Source of the DNA: Phycisphaerales bacterium
Lineage (GTDB): Bacteria > Planctomycetota > Phycisphaerae > Phycisphaerales > UBA1924
Assembly (NCBI GenBank): GCA_029260395.1
Contig: JAJDDJ010000018.1
Coordinates: 62,001-126,000 of the forward strand
DNA: 64,000 nucleotides
Direction of reading: 5' to 3'
In this document: piece by piece, positions 52,647-61,534 of the stretch
Layout: every line of letters begins with the position of its first letter
How positions within the stretch are numbered: the stretch's first letter is position 1
Program-made: the position numbers and the translations under genes
The notes under the pieces: generated by a model
The model's input: only the letters and a program-made list of their open reading frames with translations
What the model was told of the DNA's origin: nothing
Databases searched by the model: none

Positions 52647-54446
52647 ATGCGTCCGACCCTGCTCGCTCTCGTCCTCTGCGCCGCTTTCTCCGCCGACGCC
52701 CAACTCGAGCTCACCATCTTTCACGCCAACGACGGCGAGTCCGCACTCACTGGCTACGGCGACGAAGGCGGCGCCCACCGCTTCATCGAGGTTCTCCGCC
52801 GAGAACGGTTCGCACTGCAGGGCAAGCCCTCGCTCACAATCTCCAGCGGCGACAATTACCTCGCAGGCCGGCAGATCGCCGCCTCCATCAACTCGCTCCA
52901 GAACGATCCCGCGCGGGGCCAGTTCTACGACGCCGCACTCGCCAGAGCCATCGGCTATGACGCGGTCGTCATCGGCAACCACGAGTTCGACTTCGGCCCC
53001 CAGTTGCTCGGCTCGTTCATCGAGCACGCCAACATCCCGCCTACCCATACCCGCTTCCTGACCGCCAACCTCGACTTCTCGAACAGCACCCAGGTCACCC
53101 AAGCCGTCAAGGATCTCGTCGACCCCATCGCCGTCTTCGATATCGACGGCACACTCGTAGGCGTCGTCGCAGCGACCACGCCCATGCTGCCCAGCATCTC
53201 CAACCCGGGCGACGTCGCCATCAATACCGATGTGCGCGCCGTCGTGCAGCAACAGATCGACACCCTCACCGCTGGCGGCGTCAACATCATCATCCTCGCG
53301 AGCCATCTGCAGTCGGTTTCAGAAGACGCCAAGCTCATCGCCCAGCTCCACGGCGTGGACTTCGCCATCGCAGGCGGCGGGGACGAACTGCTCGCCAACG
53401 CTGACACCCCGCTTGTGCCGAGCCACGCTCACGAGAAGCCGATGGGCGCGTACCCACTCACCGAGGTCGACACCGACGGCGACGGCACCCACGAAGCCAT
53501 CGTCAACGCCGACGGCGCGCGCGTGCCGGTTGTTACCACTTCCGGCCAGTTCCGTTATCTGGGCCGAATCACGTTGCACTTTGATGCCGCCGGCGTGCTC
53601 ACCGCCACCTCAAACCCGGGTCCCGTGCGAGTGGTCGATGCCTCAACGGGCCTGCCCGATGGCGTCAAGCCCGACGTCACCATGCTCGAGTACGTCGTCA
53701 AACCCGTCGCAGAATTCAGCGCCGAACTCGACCAGACCACCATCGGCAAGCTCGGTCCCGGTGTGACCCTCGACGGCAGGAGAACGGAAGTGCGGTTCCG
53801 CGAGACCGGCTTTGGCAACCTCATCGCCGACGCCGTCCGTCATCGAGTCGAACAGGAGTTCAATCCCGCAGGCCCGATCATCGGCTTGCAGAACGCGGGC
53901 GGCATCCGAAACGATGTTGTCCTCGAGCCCGGCGACACCATCACCATGGGCAACACCTTCGATGCCCTGCCGTTTCCGAACTTCGTCTGCCTGGTGCGCG
54001 ACGTCAGCGTCGAGACACTGCGGCAAAGCCTTGAGAACTCGGTGAGCCGAGTCGAGCACGGCGACGGCCGACTGCTCCAAATCTCGGGGTTCTCCATGAC
54101 CTACGACCCCGCTGCGCCAGGGAGCACGTACGACCGCGATGGCAAGCTCGTAAAGCTTGGTTCTCGCGTGCGCTCGGTTGTTCTCGACGATGGCACCGTG
54201 CTCATCCAGGACAGCAAGATCACCAAAGAAACTACCATCGCGGTAGCGCTCATCGACTTCACCGCGCGCGGCGGCGACCAGCACGACTTTGGACCGCTCA
54301 CCGCCGCACGCTTCAGCCGTTCGCCTACCACTTATCAGCAGGCGGTCGCCAACTACATCGAACACATGGGCGGCACGATCACCGCCAAGGCGTACGCCCA
54401 GTTCGGCGAGGGCCGAATCAGACCGATAACCGCCCCAGCCGACTGA
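52647..54446 (+). CDS. secreted bifunctional metallophosphatase/5'-nucleotidase
   Basis: 599 residues with a signal peptide (LLALVLCAAFSADAQ). The calcineurin-like metallophosphatase domain (about 20-290) has IFHANDGES, SSGDNYLAG, VIGNHEFDFG and ILASHLQ; the first motif reads D-G-E in place of the D-x-H of UshA. The C-terminal 5'-nucleotidase domain (about 340-570) has ETGFGNLIADAVRHRVE and LQNAGGIRNDVVLEPGDTI. It would hydrolyse extracellular nucleotides for phosphate or nucleoside supply. Its 3' end overlaps the convergent aminotransferase by 29 nt. Confidence 0.9.
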   Translation: MRPTLLALVLCAAFSADAQLELTIFHANDGESALTGYGDEGGAHRFIEVLRRERFALQGKPSLTISSGDNYLAGRQIAASINSLQNDPARGQFYDAALARAIGYDAVVIGNHEFDFGPQLLGSFIEHANIPPTHTRFLTANLDFSNSTQVTQAVKDLVDPIAVFDIDGTLVGVVAATTPMLPSISNPGDVAINTDVRAVVQQQIDTLTAGGVNIIILASHLQSVSEDAKLIAQLHGVDFAIAGGGDELLANADTPLVPSHAHEKPMGAYPLTEVDTDGDGTHEAIVNADGARVPVVTTSGQFRYLGRITLHFDAAGVLTATSNPGPVRVVDASTGLPDGVKPDVTMLEYVVKPVAEFSAELDQTTIGKLGPGVTLDGRRTEVRFRETGFGNLIADAVRHRVEQEFNPAGPIIGLQNAGGIRNDVVLEPGDTITMGNTFDALPFPNFVCLVRDVSVETLRQSLENSVSRVEHGDGRLLQISGFSMTYDPAAPGSTYDRDGKLVKLGSRVRSVVLDDGTVLIQDSKITKETTIAVALIDFTARGGDQHDFGPLTAARFSRSPTTYQQAVANYIEHMGGTITAKAYAQFGEGRIRPITAPAD

Positions 54447-55608
54447 TCGCCTCGTCCATCGTCGCGCTCCGCTTGCAGAACGCGAACCTCACGAGCGAAC
54501 GGCCAAGTTCGGGTCGGTCGTAGAACACGCTCGGCGGGATGGCCGCGACCCCGACCTCGGTCGTCAGGTACCGGCACATCTCGACATCCCCGCTCAGCCC
54601 GAGCCGCTTGGACACCGCCGCGTGATCCGCCATCACGAAGTACGTCCCCTCGCACGCCCGCACGCCGAAGCCCATGGCTCCGAGCGCCATCGTCAGCTTG
54701 CACTTCTGATCTTCGTAGTGAGCCAGAAGATCGCTCACGTACGCGCCGCCATCACGCAGAGCCGCCGCGGCCCCGTGCTGCATTGGTGTCGCGACGGAAA
54801 AGGTAAGAAACTGGTGCGACGATCGCACCGCTGCCGTCAGCGCATCGGGCCCGATCGCCCATCCTACTTTCCAGCCCGTCAGGCTGTAGCTTTTGCCGAT
54901 GCTCGAAAGCGTCAGCGTCCGCTCGGCCATGCCTTCCAGCGTGGCGAGGCGGACATGCGCACGCCCGTCGTAGATCAGGTGCTCGTACACCTCGTCGGCA
55001 ATCGCAATTGCATCGTGCCTGATGCACAAGTCGGCAATCAAACGCAGCTCTTCACCGGACAACACCTTGCCCGTCGGGTTGTGCGGTGTGTTCACAAGCA
55101 CCGCCCGTGTGCGCGCGCTGAACGCGCGTTGCAGCTCATCCGGATCAAACTCGAACCGTCCCGCCGCGTTCGGCCGCAGCGCCACAAATCGTGGCACCGC
55201 GCCGGCAAACGCGATTGCGGCTCGATAGCAGTCGTAGTACGGCTCAAACACCACGACCTCATCGCCCGGGTTGAGCAGGCCCAGCATCGCCGCGCTGATC
55301 GCCTCCGTGCAGCCGTTGGTCACGGTTACTTCGGACGCCGGATCCACTCGCTGGCCGGTCGCGCGGTGCCAGTGATCGCTGATCGCTTCGCGCAGCACGG
55401 GCGTGCCGGGCATCGGCGCGTACTGGTTGTCGCCCCGGGCTATCGCCTCGGCTGCAGCCCGCTTGGCAACATCAGGCCCATCAAAGTCAGGGAACCCCTG
55501 CGAGAGGTTCACCGCGCTGTGCTCGTTCGCGAGAGCGGTCATCTCACTGAAGATCGTCGTGCCAAAGGGCCTCAGCCGCTCTGAAATACGGGCCTGCTTT
55601 GTGCTCAC
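54418..55608 (-). CDS. PLP-dependent class I/II aminotransferase
   Basis: 396 residues from GTG 55608, overlapping the ATP-grasp stop as GTGA. Motifs include NLSQGFPDFDGP near the N-terminus, VTNGCTEAISAAMLGLLNPG, NTPHNPTGKVLS, IADEVYEHLIYDG and the PLP lysine in LSSIGKSYSLTGWKVGW. This set resembles kynurenine/methionine aminotransferases (KAT and MtnE-like group). The precise substrate is open; it forms a two-gene unit with the ATP-grasp protein. Confidence 0.88.
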   Translation of the reverse strand: MSTKQARISERLRPFGTTIFSEMTALANEHSAVNLSQGFPDFDGPDVAKRAAAEAIARGDNQYAPMPGTPVLREAISDHWHRATGQRVDPASEVTVTNGCTEAISAAMLGLLNPGDEVVVFEPYYDCYRAAIAFAGAVPRFVALRPNAAGRFEFDPDELQRAFSARTRAVLVNTPHNPTGKVLSGEELRLIADLCIRHDAIAIADEVYEHLIYDGRAHVRLATLEGMAERTLTLSSIGKSYSLTGWKVGWAIGPDALTAAVRSSHQFLTFSVATPMQHGAAAALRDGGAYVSDLLAHYEDQKCKLTMALGAMGFGVRACEGTYFVMADHAAVSKRLGLSGDVEMCRYLTTEVGVAAIPPSVFYDRPELGRSLVRFAFCKRSATMDEAISRLGRLSV

Positions 55609-56453
55609 TGCGGGCCTCCCCACTGCTCGACCGCGCGCACGAACGTCTCCAGCGCAGCGGGGCACTGCGGGAAAAACAACGACGGCTCGATCAACTCCAG
55701 CTCCGAGAGCATCGGCCCCTGGGCGGTTGGGATCACGTCCACCCGCGCGTACAGCACCGGTTCAGGCACCATTGCCAGCAGCTTACTAATCAGCGCTCTT
55801 TCCTCGCTGCTCGCGGGCTCATCCAGTGCGACGCTCTCATCCTGCTCATCAAACCGAGGCTGCTTGACGATCGCGTGCGTCGGCTCGCCACCGATGCAAA
55901 CAATCGAACGCTCGCCCGGCTCGTCAAACTCGGCCCGCGCCTCCTGCACCAGCACATCACCATCGGCACCGATCGTGCGTGCAAACGCGCTCGCTTCAGC
56001 GAACTCATCCGGCCCGAACCGCCGGGTCCGCCACGAGCCCGCGCCGATCCTCGGCTTGACCACCACGCTGGGCCATGCTCGTTCGCGCGCGACGGTGCCG
56101 ACATCGCACCCAGCCCCACGCTCCACCGCGTGCGTCGGAACGATCGTCACGCCCTTGGCCTCAAGCTCCAGCAGGTAACGCTTATCCGCGTTCCAACGCA
56201 CGACCTCAGCAGAATTGACGAGCGTTGTCGCCGCGCTGACGCGGTCGATCCACGCGAGAAACTCGGCGCACTTGAACGGGTAGTTCCAGGTCGCCCTCAG
56301 CACGGCCATGTCGTAGCCCGCCCAGTCCACGCCCGGATCGTCCCAGCCCGGAGCTTCAGCTCGGTGGCCGGCCCGCGCTAGCGCCGCCATCGACGGGGCT
56401 TCGTCGAGGTCCGGCTCGGGCAGATTCACGCAACTCACGAGGGCGATTCGCAT
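55605..56453 (-). CDS. ATP-grasp family protein
   Basis: 282 residues from ATG 56453. The pattern MAVLRATWNYPFKCAEFLAW, then VKPRIGAGSWRTRRF, VLVQEARAEFDEPGERSIVC and LSELELIEPSLFF fits an ATP-grasp ligase of the RimK-like, glutathione-synthetase-like group that is often left unnamed. It would join a carboxylate to an amine using ATP. The overlapping aminotransferase suggests both act on the same amino-acid product, but this is inference. Confidence 0.75.
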   Translation of the reverse strand: MRIALVSCVNLPEPDLDEAPSMAALARAGHRAEAPGWDDPGVDWAGYDMAVLRATWNYPFKCAEFLAWIDRVSAATTLVNSAEVVRWNADKRYLLELEAKGVTIVPTHAVERGAGCDVGTVARERAWPSVVVKPRIGAGSWRTRRFGPDEFAEASAFARTIGADGDVLVQEARAEFDEPGERSIVCIGGEPTHAIVKQPRFDEQDESVALDEPASSEERALISKLLAMVPEPVLYARVDVIPTAQGPMLSELELIEPSLFFPQCPAALETFVRAVEQWGGPQ

Positions 56454-56519
56454 GCCCAAGGCTAGAGCCGATCGACCCCCGGAGCGCGCCCCCATCGCCA
56501 CGTGTACATTGAAACGATC

Positions 56520-57338
56520 ATGGCCAACAGCAACCTGAGACGCTGGGTTCACGCGGCGCTGCGCCACGGCGACCGCCTGGGGGGCCTAGCCACCTGGTTT
56601 GAGCACATCATCACCGCTGCCATCATCATCAGCGTGCTCTCGCTCGTGCTGGACACAGAGCCAGCGCTGCGTGCCCGCTACGGCGAGCTGTTCGACTGGA
56701 TCGAGATCATCACCGTCAGCCTGTTCGTCATCGAGTACGGCGCACGGGTCTGGTCCATCGTCGAACGCGTGCGCTATCGGCACCCCATCACGGGCCGGCT
56801 GCGGTTCATGTTCACGCCCCTGATGATCATCGATGCGCTGGCCATCATCCCGTCGCTGCTCCCCGTGCTGGGCGTTGAATTCCGTGTGCTCAGGCTCATC
56901 CGCCTGTTGCGCTTGCTCAAGTTTTCAAGGCACAACGAGACGACCAAGATGTTCCTCCGGGTGCTGCGCGACCGCACGCCCGAGCTGCTCACCGCGTCGA
57001 TCGCGGGCTTTGTCATCATGCTGATCGCCTCCACGCTGATGTACCTCGTCGAAGGCGAGCATCAGCCCGAAGCGTTCGGCTCGATCCCCCGCTCCATGTG
57101 GTGGGCGGTGGTCACGCTCACGACCGTGGGCTACGGCGACGTCACGCCGATCACGCCGATGGGCAGGATGGTCGTCGCCGTGACCGCGGCTTTGGGCATA
57201 GGGGTCATCGCGGTGCCGACCGCGCTGCTCGGCAGCGGACTGACCGAAGCGATGGCGGAAGACCGACGGCGCAAACGCAGAGCCCGCCAACGGCTCGCGA
57301 ACCTCACCAGCAACACCAATCAATCTACAAACAAATAG
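56520..57338 (+). CDS. voltage-gated-type potassium channel
   Basis: 272 residues from ATG 56520; a GTG at 56502 in frame is an alternative. Six membrane helices; S4 is FRVLRLIRLLRLLKFSRH with regular Arg/Lys, and the selectivity filter is TLTTVGYGDVTP before the last helix. A basic tail ends the protein. Matches the Kv-type ion transport family (Pfam Ion_trans). The TVGYGD filter implies potassium selectivity. Confidence 0.9.
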   Translation: MANSNLRRWVHAALRHGDRLGGLATWFEHIITAAIIISVLSLVLDTEPALRARYGELFDWIEIITVSLFVIEYGARVWSIVERVRYRHPITGRLRFMFTPLMIIDALAIIPSLLPVLGVEFRVLRLIRLLRLLKFSRHNETTKMFLRVLRDRTPELLTASIAGFVIMLIASTLMYLVEGEHQPEAFGSIPRSMWWAVVTLTTVGYGDVTPITPMGRMVVAVTAALGIGVIAVPTALLGSGLTEAMAEDRRRKRRARQRLANLTSNTNQSTNK

Positions 57339-57458
57339 GGGTTGCACGCCTGTTCGTGCTCAGTAGGTTGTATTTTCAACATATTTTGAAATCTGCGCTC
57401 GCTCGGGCGCGGTTCTGTCGCAAAGCTTGGGTGGAACGCCCCACCCTTGGAGCCTGCC

Positions 57459-58868
57459 ATGCGATCGATCAACACCCCGGCCATGCACCCCAACCTCGAC
57501 GCGACCGACCCTGGCCTGCTCGAAGCCGTCGCGGCGGGCGCTGCCCGGCTCACCCCCGAGCAGGGGCTTGAGCTGCTCACCACCGCGCCCATCCACACAC
57601 TCGGCCGGTGGGCGGATGCGCGCTGCCGATCGCTGCACGGCGACACGATCCGCACCTACGTCATCGATCGCAACATCAACTACACCAACGTCTGCAACGC
57701 CAAGTGCACCTTCTGTGCGTTCCGCCGCGATGCGCACGACCCCGACGCGTACACCCTCGAGTACGACCAGCTACTTGAGAAGGTTGGCGAGCTGGTCGCG
57801 ATCGGCGGCACGCAGATCCTCATGCAGGGCGGCATGAACCCGGACCTGCCGCTTGACTGGTACCTCGAACTGCTCGGCCGCATCAAGGCCGAGTATCCGG
57901 GCGTGCACGTCCACGGCTTCAGCCCGCCTGAGTTCATCGAGTTCGTCGCGTTCTTTGACCCGCCCGGCTCAACGCTCGCCGACAAGATCCGCTGGGTCAT
58001 GGTGCGGCTGCGCGATGCGGGCATGGACAGCCTGCCCGGCGGCGGGGGCGAGATCTTCGCACCGGCAGTCCGCAGCAAGATCGGGCTTGGCAAGTGCGAC
58101 GCCGAGGCATGGCTCACCACGATGGCCGTAGCACACGAGCTGGGCATGTTCACCAGCGCCACCATGATGTTCGGCCACATCGAGGGCCACGCCGACCGCG
58201 TCCACCACATGAGCCTCGTGCGCGAGTGGCAGGACAAGTCGCTGCAAGCGTTCGCCATCGGCGGCGCCTCGGGTGCGCACGCGGGCGGTCACTACAAGGC
58301 GTTCATCTCGTGGCCCTTCCAGCGCGAGCACACACCGCTCGGCCGGGTCAAGGACTGGGGCACGCTGCCCACCGACACCGGTGAGTTTCCGGGCGACGCG
58401 GTGGCGACCCTCGACGGCACCGGCACCAAGGCCGACCACAAGGAGTTCGGCCGCCGCATCCGCCTGGCGGGCTCGACCGAGTACCTGCGCACGCAAGCAG
58501 TAAGCCGGCTGATGCTCGACAACATCTATTCCATCGGCAGCTCGTGGGTCACGATGGGTCCGCACATCGGCCAAGTCGGGCTCAAGTTCGGCGCCAACGA
58601 CATGGGCAGCGTGATGATGGAAGAGAACGTCGTCTCTTCCGCCGGCACGACGTACTGCCTCGATGAAGCCGTTCTCTGCCGACTGATCCGTGACGCCGGC
58701 TACCTGCCCGCTCAGCGGGACAACGCTTACGACGTGCTGCGGATCCACGATGGCCAAGCCAGCCCGGACCTGCGCGTCACCGACTGGTCGGAGCACCGCA
58801 CGAAGCTCAGCCGGGCGACCGAATCGGCCACCTCCGAGGCGGAACTGACGGTGAGCGCCGGGCGCTGA
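57459..58868 (+). CDS. mqnC: cyclic dehypoxanthinyl futalosine synthase
   Basis: 469 residues from ATG 57459 with TTGGAG before it. Radical SAM enzyme: NINYTNVCNAKCTFCAFRRD carries the CX3CX2C cluster motif. MqnC-type motifs follow: MQGGMNPDLPLDWYLELLGR, VHGFSPPEF, GMDSLPGGGGEI, TATMMFGH-like SATMMFGHIEG, LDNIYSIGSSWVTMG and GANDMGSVMMEENV. It cyclises dehypoxanthinyl futalosine in the futalosine route to menaquinone. MqnE is the closest alternative, but the overall motif set fits MqnC. No other mqn gene is in the window. A hairpin GGGTGG/CCACCC (57429-57446) lies just upstream of the ribosome binding site. Confidence 0.88.
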   Translation: MRSINTPAMHPNLDATDPGLLEAVAAGAARLTPEQGLELLTTAPIHTLGRWADARCRSLHGDTIRTYVIDRNINYTNVCNAKCTFCAFRRDAHDPDAYTLEYDQLLEKVGELVAIGGTQILMQGGMNPDLPLDWYLELLGRIKAEYPGVHVHGFSPPEFIEFVAFFDPPGSTLADKIRWVMVRLRDAGMDSLPGGGGEIFAPAVRSKIGLGKCDAEAWLTTMAVAHELGMFTSATMMFGHIEGHADRVHHMSLVREWQDKSLQAFAIGGASGAHAGGHYKAFISWPFQREHTPLGRVKDWGTLPTDTGEFPGDAVATLDGTGTKADHKEFGRRIRLAGSTEYLRTQAVSRLMLDNIYSIGSSWVTMGPHIGQVGLKFGANDMGSVMMEENVVSSAGTTYCLDEAVLCRLIRDAGYLPAQRDNAYDVLRIHDGQASPDLRVTDWSEHRTKLSRATESATSEAELTVSAGR

Positions 58869-58878
58869 GAGCAACCCA

Positions 58879-59523
58879 ATGGACGCCTGCCGCGAATCTG
58901 TAGGCATGTGGCTGTTTCGCCGGCCGGTTTCGCTCGCGGTGTTCGCGGCCTTCTTGGGTCTTGGGTTATCGCTTTGGCATAAGGGCGAGGTCCAGGTTCG
59001 TGAGTTCAATCGGGTCGCCTACTCGCCGCTGTGGTCGGGCGAGGTGGACCTGACATTGCCGATTCAGTGCATCGCGACTCTCGACAACTCGTTCCCCGCG
59101 GGCCATGGCATGTCGATCAAGCTCGAAGCGCTCGACGACGATGAACTGGATCTGCAAGCGCTACCGACTCGCGTGTTCGTTCCAAGCACATCGCAGACGA
59201 TCGAATTGGATCTGCACGGCGTCGACCTATCCGATAGGGACTGGGCAGCAGGCCGATGCGGCATGGAGACGCGATTTATCGGAGAGAACTTGGGAGACCT
59301 CCCCTTCGACGATGCACTCACGATTGAATTGACCTTCAATCCGATCGAGGGCACCGTGTCCGCTGGGCCGCGCCGCGTCGAGATCTGGGCCGGAGTCTGC
59401 GGACTCGAGTTGCTCCCCGGCTACATCTTCCGCGTCCTCGCTGCCGCCTCGGGCGTGATCGCGGCTGTTGCTGGCATTCGGCTCATCTTGCCAAACCGCA
59501 GTCCCGTCTCTGCCGCCGCTTAG
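58879..59523 (+). CDS. membrane-anchored protein of unknown function
   Basis: 214 residues starting 10 nt after mqnC. An N-terminal membrane helix (VSLAVFAAFLGLGLSLWH), a beta-rich probably periplasmic domain (about 35-175; LTLPIQCIATLDNSFPAGH), and a second helix (VLAAASGVIAAVAGIRLIL). No family recognised and no partner apparent apart from co-directional mqnC. Confidence 0.55.
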   Translation: MDACRESVGMWLFRRPVSLAVFAAFLGLGLSLWHKGEVQVREFNRVAYSPLWSGEVDLTLPIQCIATLDNSFPAGHGMSIKLEALDDDELDLQALPTRVFVPSTSQTIELDLHGVDLSDRDWAAGRCGMETRFIGENLGDLPFDDALTIELTFNPIEGTVSAGPRRVEIWAGVCGLELLPGYIFRVLAAASGVIAAVAGIRLILPNRSPVSAAA

Positions 59524-59599
59524 CCCGGTCCGAATACCAGCCTCCGCCCGTTCGATAACCTCCAAATTTGCCCTCCCAAACCGCAAATACCTTCAAATG

Positions 59600-59625
59600 C
59601 AACACTTATGACAGAATAAGTGTTG
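59600..59625. promoter_or_regulatory. 10-bp perfect inverted repeat
   Basis: CAACACTTAT pairs with ATAAGTGTTG around GACAGA. There is no T-run, and the stem is AT-rich, so an operator is as likely as a terminator. It lies 60 nt upstream of the leader of the first paralogous PEP-CTERM gene. Confidence 0.5.
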
Positions 59626-59669
59626 ATTACACCACCCAACGAGTGGAAACTGCTGTCTATTGCTGAGGA

Positions 59670-59750
59670 GCTCCCGAAAGGGAGTAGAGACAAGAACTTA
59701 CGCCCACGCGGGCACCGGGTGCGTTCCACCCCGGAAACTGGAGATACACC
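59670..59750 (+). promoter_or_regulatory. structured leader of PEP-CTERM gene A
   Basis: P1: G59670-C59675 with G59680-T59685, GAAA loop (one G-T pair). A 16-nt single-stranded stretch with AGAGACAA. P2: GCCC/GGGC (59702-59713), loop ACGC. P3: CCGGG/CCCGG (59715-59734). Same order and spacing occur in copy B. See finding. Confidence 0.6.
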
Positions 59751-60482
59751 ATGCGTTGTTTGATCGCGCTCGCGCTGGCGGGGCTGGCTTCGGCTGCCTC
59801 GGCCCAGACCTACTGCATCGATTTCACCACCGAAGACGACTTCGTCACCGCTCTGGGCAATGGCCAGATCATCGACACCGAGTTCGGCAACCTGCTGACG
59901 ATGTCCAGCACCGGCGGTGCGGGCCTCGCGATCTTCGACTCGAACCCCGCTGGCCCCAACGCTGGCGGCCCCGACCCCGACCTACTGGTTGGTCTTGGCA
60001 ACCTGCTCATCATCCAGAGCAGCGGCGCGTCCGCTTCGAGTGGTGGGTTCTTCAACACGCCCAATGACTCGGCCGGCAACGGCACCATCACCTTCGACTT
60101 CCTCGCCCCCGCATTGGTCACAGCCATCGACCTCGTGGACATCGACTCGGGCGTCATGGTTACCGTCACGCTGACCGACGGCGAAGGCGACATGCGCATC
60201 TTCGACGTGCCCAACGGCTGGACCTTCGACAAGCAGGCCAACCCCGGCGCCAATGGCTACGCCACGCTCGACCTCACCACGCTGGCCGCCCAGACCGGCG
60301 AGACCGCGGCGCTGGCCACCGCCAGCCAGGATGCGGGCTTTGACATCGGCGGCGTGGTACAGATGACCGTTGCATCGACCGGCTCGTTCGCGGTTGACAA
60401 CGTGAAGTTCGTGCCCACGCCGGCCTCGGCCGCGTTGCTGGGCCTTGCCGGCCTCGTTGGCGTACGCCGCCGTCGCGCCTGA
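59751..60482 (+). CDS. secreted PEP-CTERM-type protein (paralogue A)
   Basis: 243 residues with a signal peptide (MRCLIALALAGLASAASAQ) and a beta-rich domain of about 200 residues (TEDDFVTALGNGQIIDTEFG; VTAIDLVDIDSGVMVTVTL). The C-terminus FVPTPASAALLGLAGLVGVR plus RRRA is the PEP-CTERM-type sorting end. Paralogue B has the same length and matches along its whole length. Exosortase processing is expected, but the enzyme is not encoded here. The unusual leader and AT-rich upstream region set both genes apart from neighbours. Confidence 0.85.
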   Translation: MRCLIALALAGLASAASAQTYCIDFTTEDDFVTALGNGQIIDTEFGNLLTMSSTGGAGLAIFDSNPAGPNAGGPDPDLLVGLGNLLIIQSSGASASSGGFFNTPNDSAGNGTITFDFLAPALVTAIDLVDIDSGVMVTVTLTDGEGDMRIFDVPNGWTFDKQANPGANGYATLDLTTLAAQTGETAALATASQDAGFDIGGVVQMTVASTGSFAVDNVKFVPTPASAALLGLAGLVGVRRRRA

Positions 60483-60524
60483 TCCTGGCAGATTCCCTCA
60501 CAAAGCCCAATCCCATACCCCACC

Positions 60525-60556
60525 GCACCCCTTGAGCTCGGCTCAGGGGGTGCTTT
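60525..60556 (+). terminator. terminator after PEP-CTERM gene A
   Basis: GCACCCCTTGAG (60525-60536) pairs with CTCAGGGGGTGC (60542-60553), one G-T pair, followed by TTTG. Confidence 0.7.
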
Positions 60557-60694
60557 GCTGTGAGCAGAAGGCCTGCTGAGAATCCATCGCGATGCCCTAT
60601 CAAACTACAACTTTTTGTTATGGCCAGCTATATCGTGAAAAATTTGTTGATTCTCTAATCACATTAGGGGATACTCGGGGCTGAGTTCGAGGAG

Positions 60695-60776
60695 GCTCCC
60701 GAAAGGGAGCAGAGACAAAGACATACGCCCTGCAGGGCACCGGGCACTGACCGCACCGGAGACTGGGAGATTGAAC
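60695..60776 (+). promoter_or_regulatory. structured leader of PEP-CTERM gene B
   Basis: P1: GCTCCC (60695-60700) with GGGAGC (60705-60710), GAAA loop. A 16-nt joining stretch with AGAGACAA. P2: GCCC/GGGC (60727-60738), loop TGCA. P3: CCGG/CCGG (60740-60759). Ends with GGGAGA before ATG 60777. Confidence 0.6.
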
Positions 60777-61508
60777 ATGCGATGGATGACCGCTCTGGCG
60801 TTGGCTGGGATTGCTTCGGCAACTTCAGCCCAGACTTTTTGCCTTGATTTTTCGACTGAGGATGATTTCGTCACGGCGTTGAGCAATGGCCAGATCATCG
60901 ATACCGAGTTCGGCAACCTGCTCACGATCTCCGGCACGGGCGGTGCTGGCGTGGGTATCTTCGACTCCACCCCTGGCGGCGTCAATGCCTCGGGCTCTGA
61001 CAAGGACCTGCTCGTCGGACTTGGCAATCTTCTCATCGTTCAGAACGATGCCTTTTCCGCTTCGAGTGGCGGCTTCTTCAACACGGCGAATGATGAAGAA
61101 GACGGCGGATCGATCACCTTCAACTTCCTCTCGCCTACCACCCTGGTCTCTATCGACATGGTCGACATCAACGGCGGCATCACCGCTTCGGTTTCCCTGT
61201 TTGACGGCGAGGGTGATTCGCGCGTCTACAGCGTGCCCATGCAGTGGACGCATGACAAGGAAGCGACTCCATCGAGCAATGGCTTTGCCACGCTGGATCT
61301 CACCACCCTGCTGCCGCAGGTCGGCGAGCGGACCTCGCTGGCAACCGCCGTTGAAGACTTCGGCTTCGACGCCGACGGGGTCGTGAGCATGCGGGTTGAT
61401 TTCACAGGCTCAGCCGCCATCGGCGGCCTGAAGTTCGTGCCAACGCCGGCCTCAGCCGCGTTGTTGGGGCTCGCTGGCCTCGCAGCCACGCGCCGCCGTC
61501 GCGCCTGA
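60777..61508 (+). CDS. secreted PEP-CTERM-type protein (paralogue B)
   Basis: 243 residues from ATG 60777 (a TTG two codons upstream is less likely). Signal peptide MTALALAGIASATSAQ; shared motifs with paralogue A include TEDDFVTALSNGQIIDTEFG, a GSDKDLLVGLGNLLIVQN-like strand and SASSGGFFNTAND. The tail FVPTPASAALLGLAGLAATR then RRRA is the sorting end. The pair arose by duplication including the leader, and has diverged moderately since. Confidence 0.85.
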   Translation: MRWMTALALAGIASATSAQTFCLDFSTEDDFVTALSNGQIIDTEFGNLLTISGTGGAGVGIFDSTPGGVNASGSDKDLLVGLGNLLIVQNDAFSASSGGFFNTANDEEDGGSITFNFLSPTTLVSIDMVDINGGITASVSLFDGEGDSRVYSVPMQWTHDKEATPSSNGFATLDLTTLLPQVGERTSLATAVEDFGFDADGVVSMRVDFTGSAAIGGLKFVPTPASAALLGLAGLAATRRRRA

Positions 61509-61534
61509 TACAGCTTCTCTCTCTTGCAATCTCG

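Noticed and set aside
51789-53306. 505-codon open frame on the minus strand opposite xerD and the nucleotidase gene
   Set aside because: It spans parts of two well-supported genes in the opposite direction, has no recognisable domain, and shows the Asp/Glu/Gly-rich composition typical of antisense frames in GC-rich DNA.
59686-59750. PEP-CTERM leaders as cyclic-di-GMP riboswitches
   Set aside because: They have a GAAA tetraloop stem but lack the conserved GEMM core and its receptor pairing.
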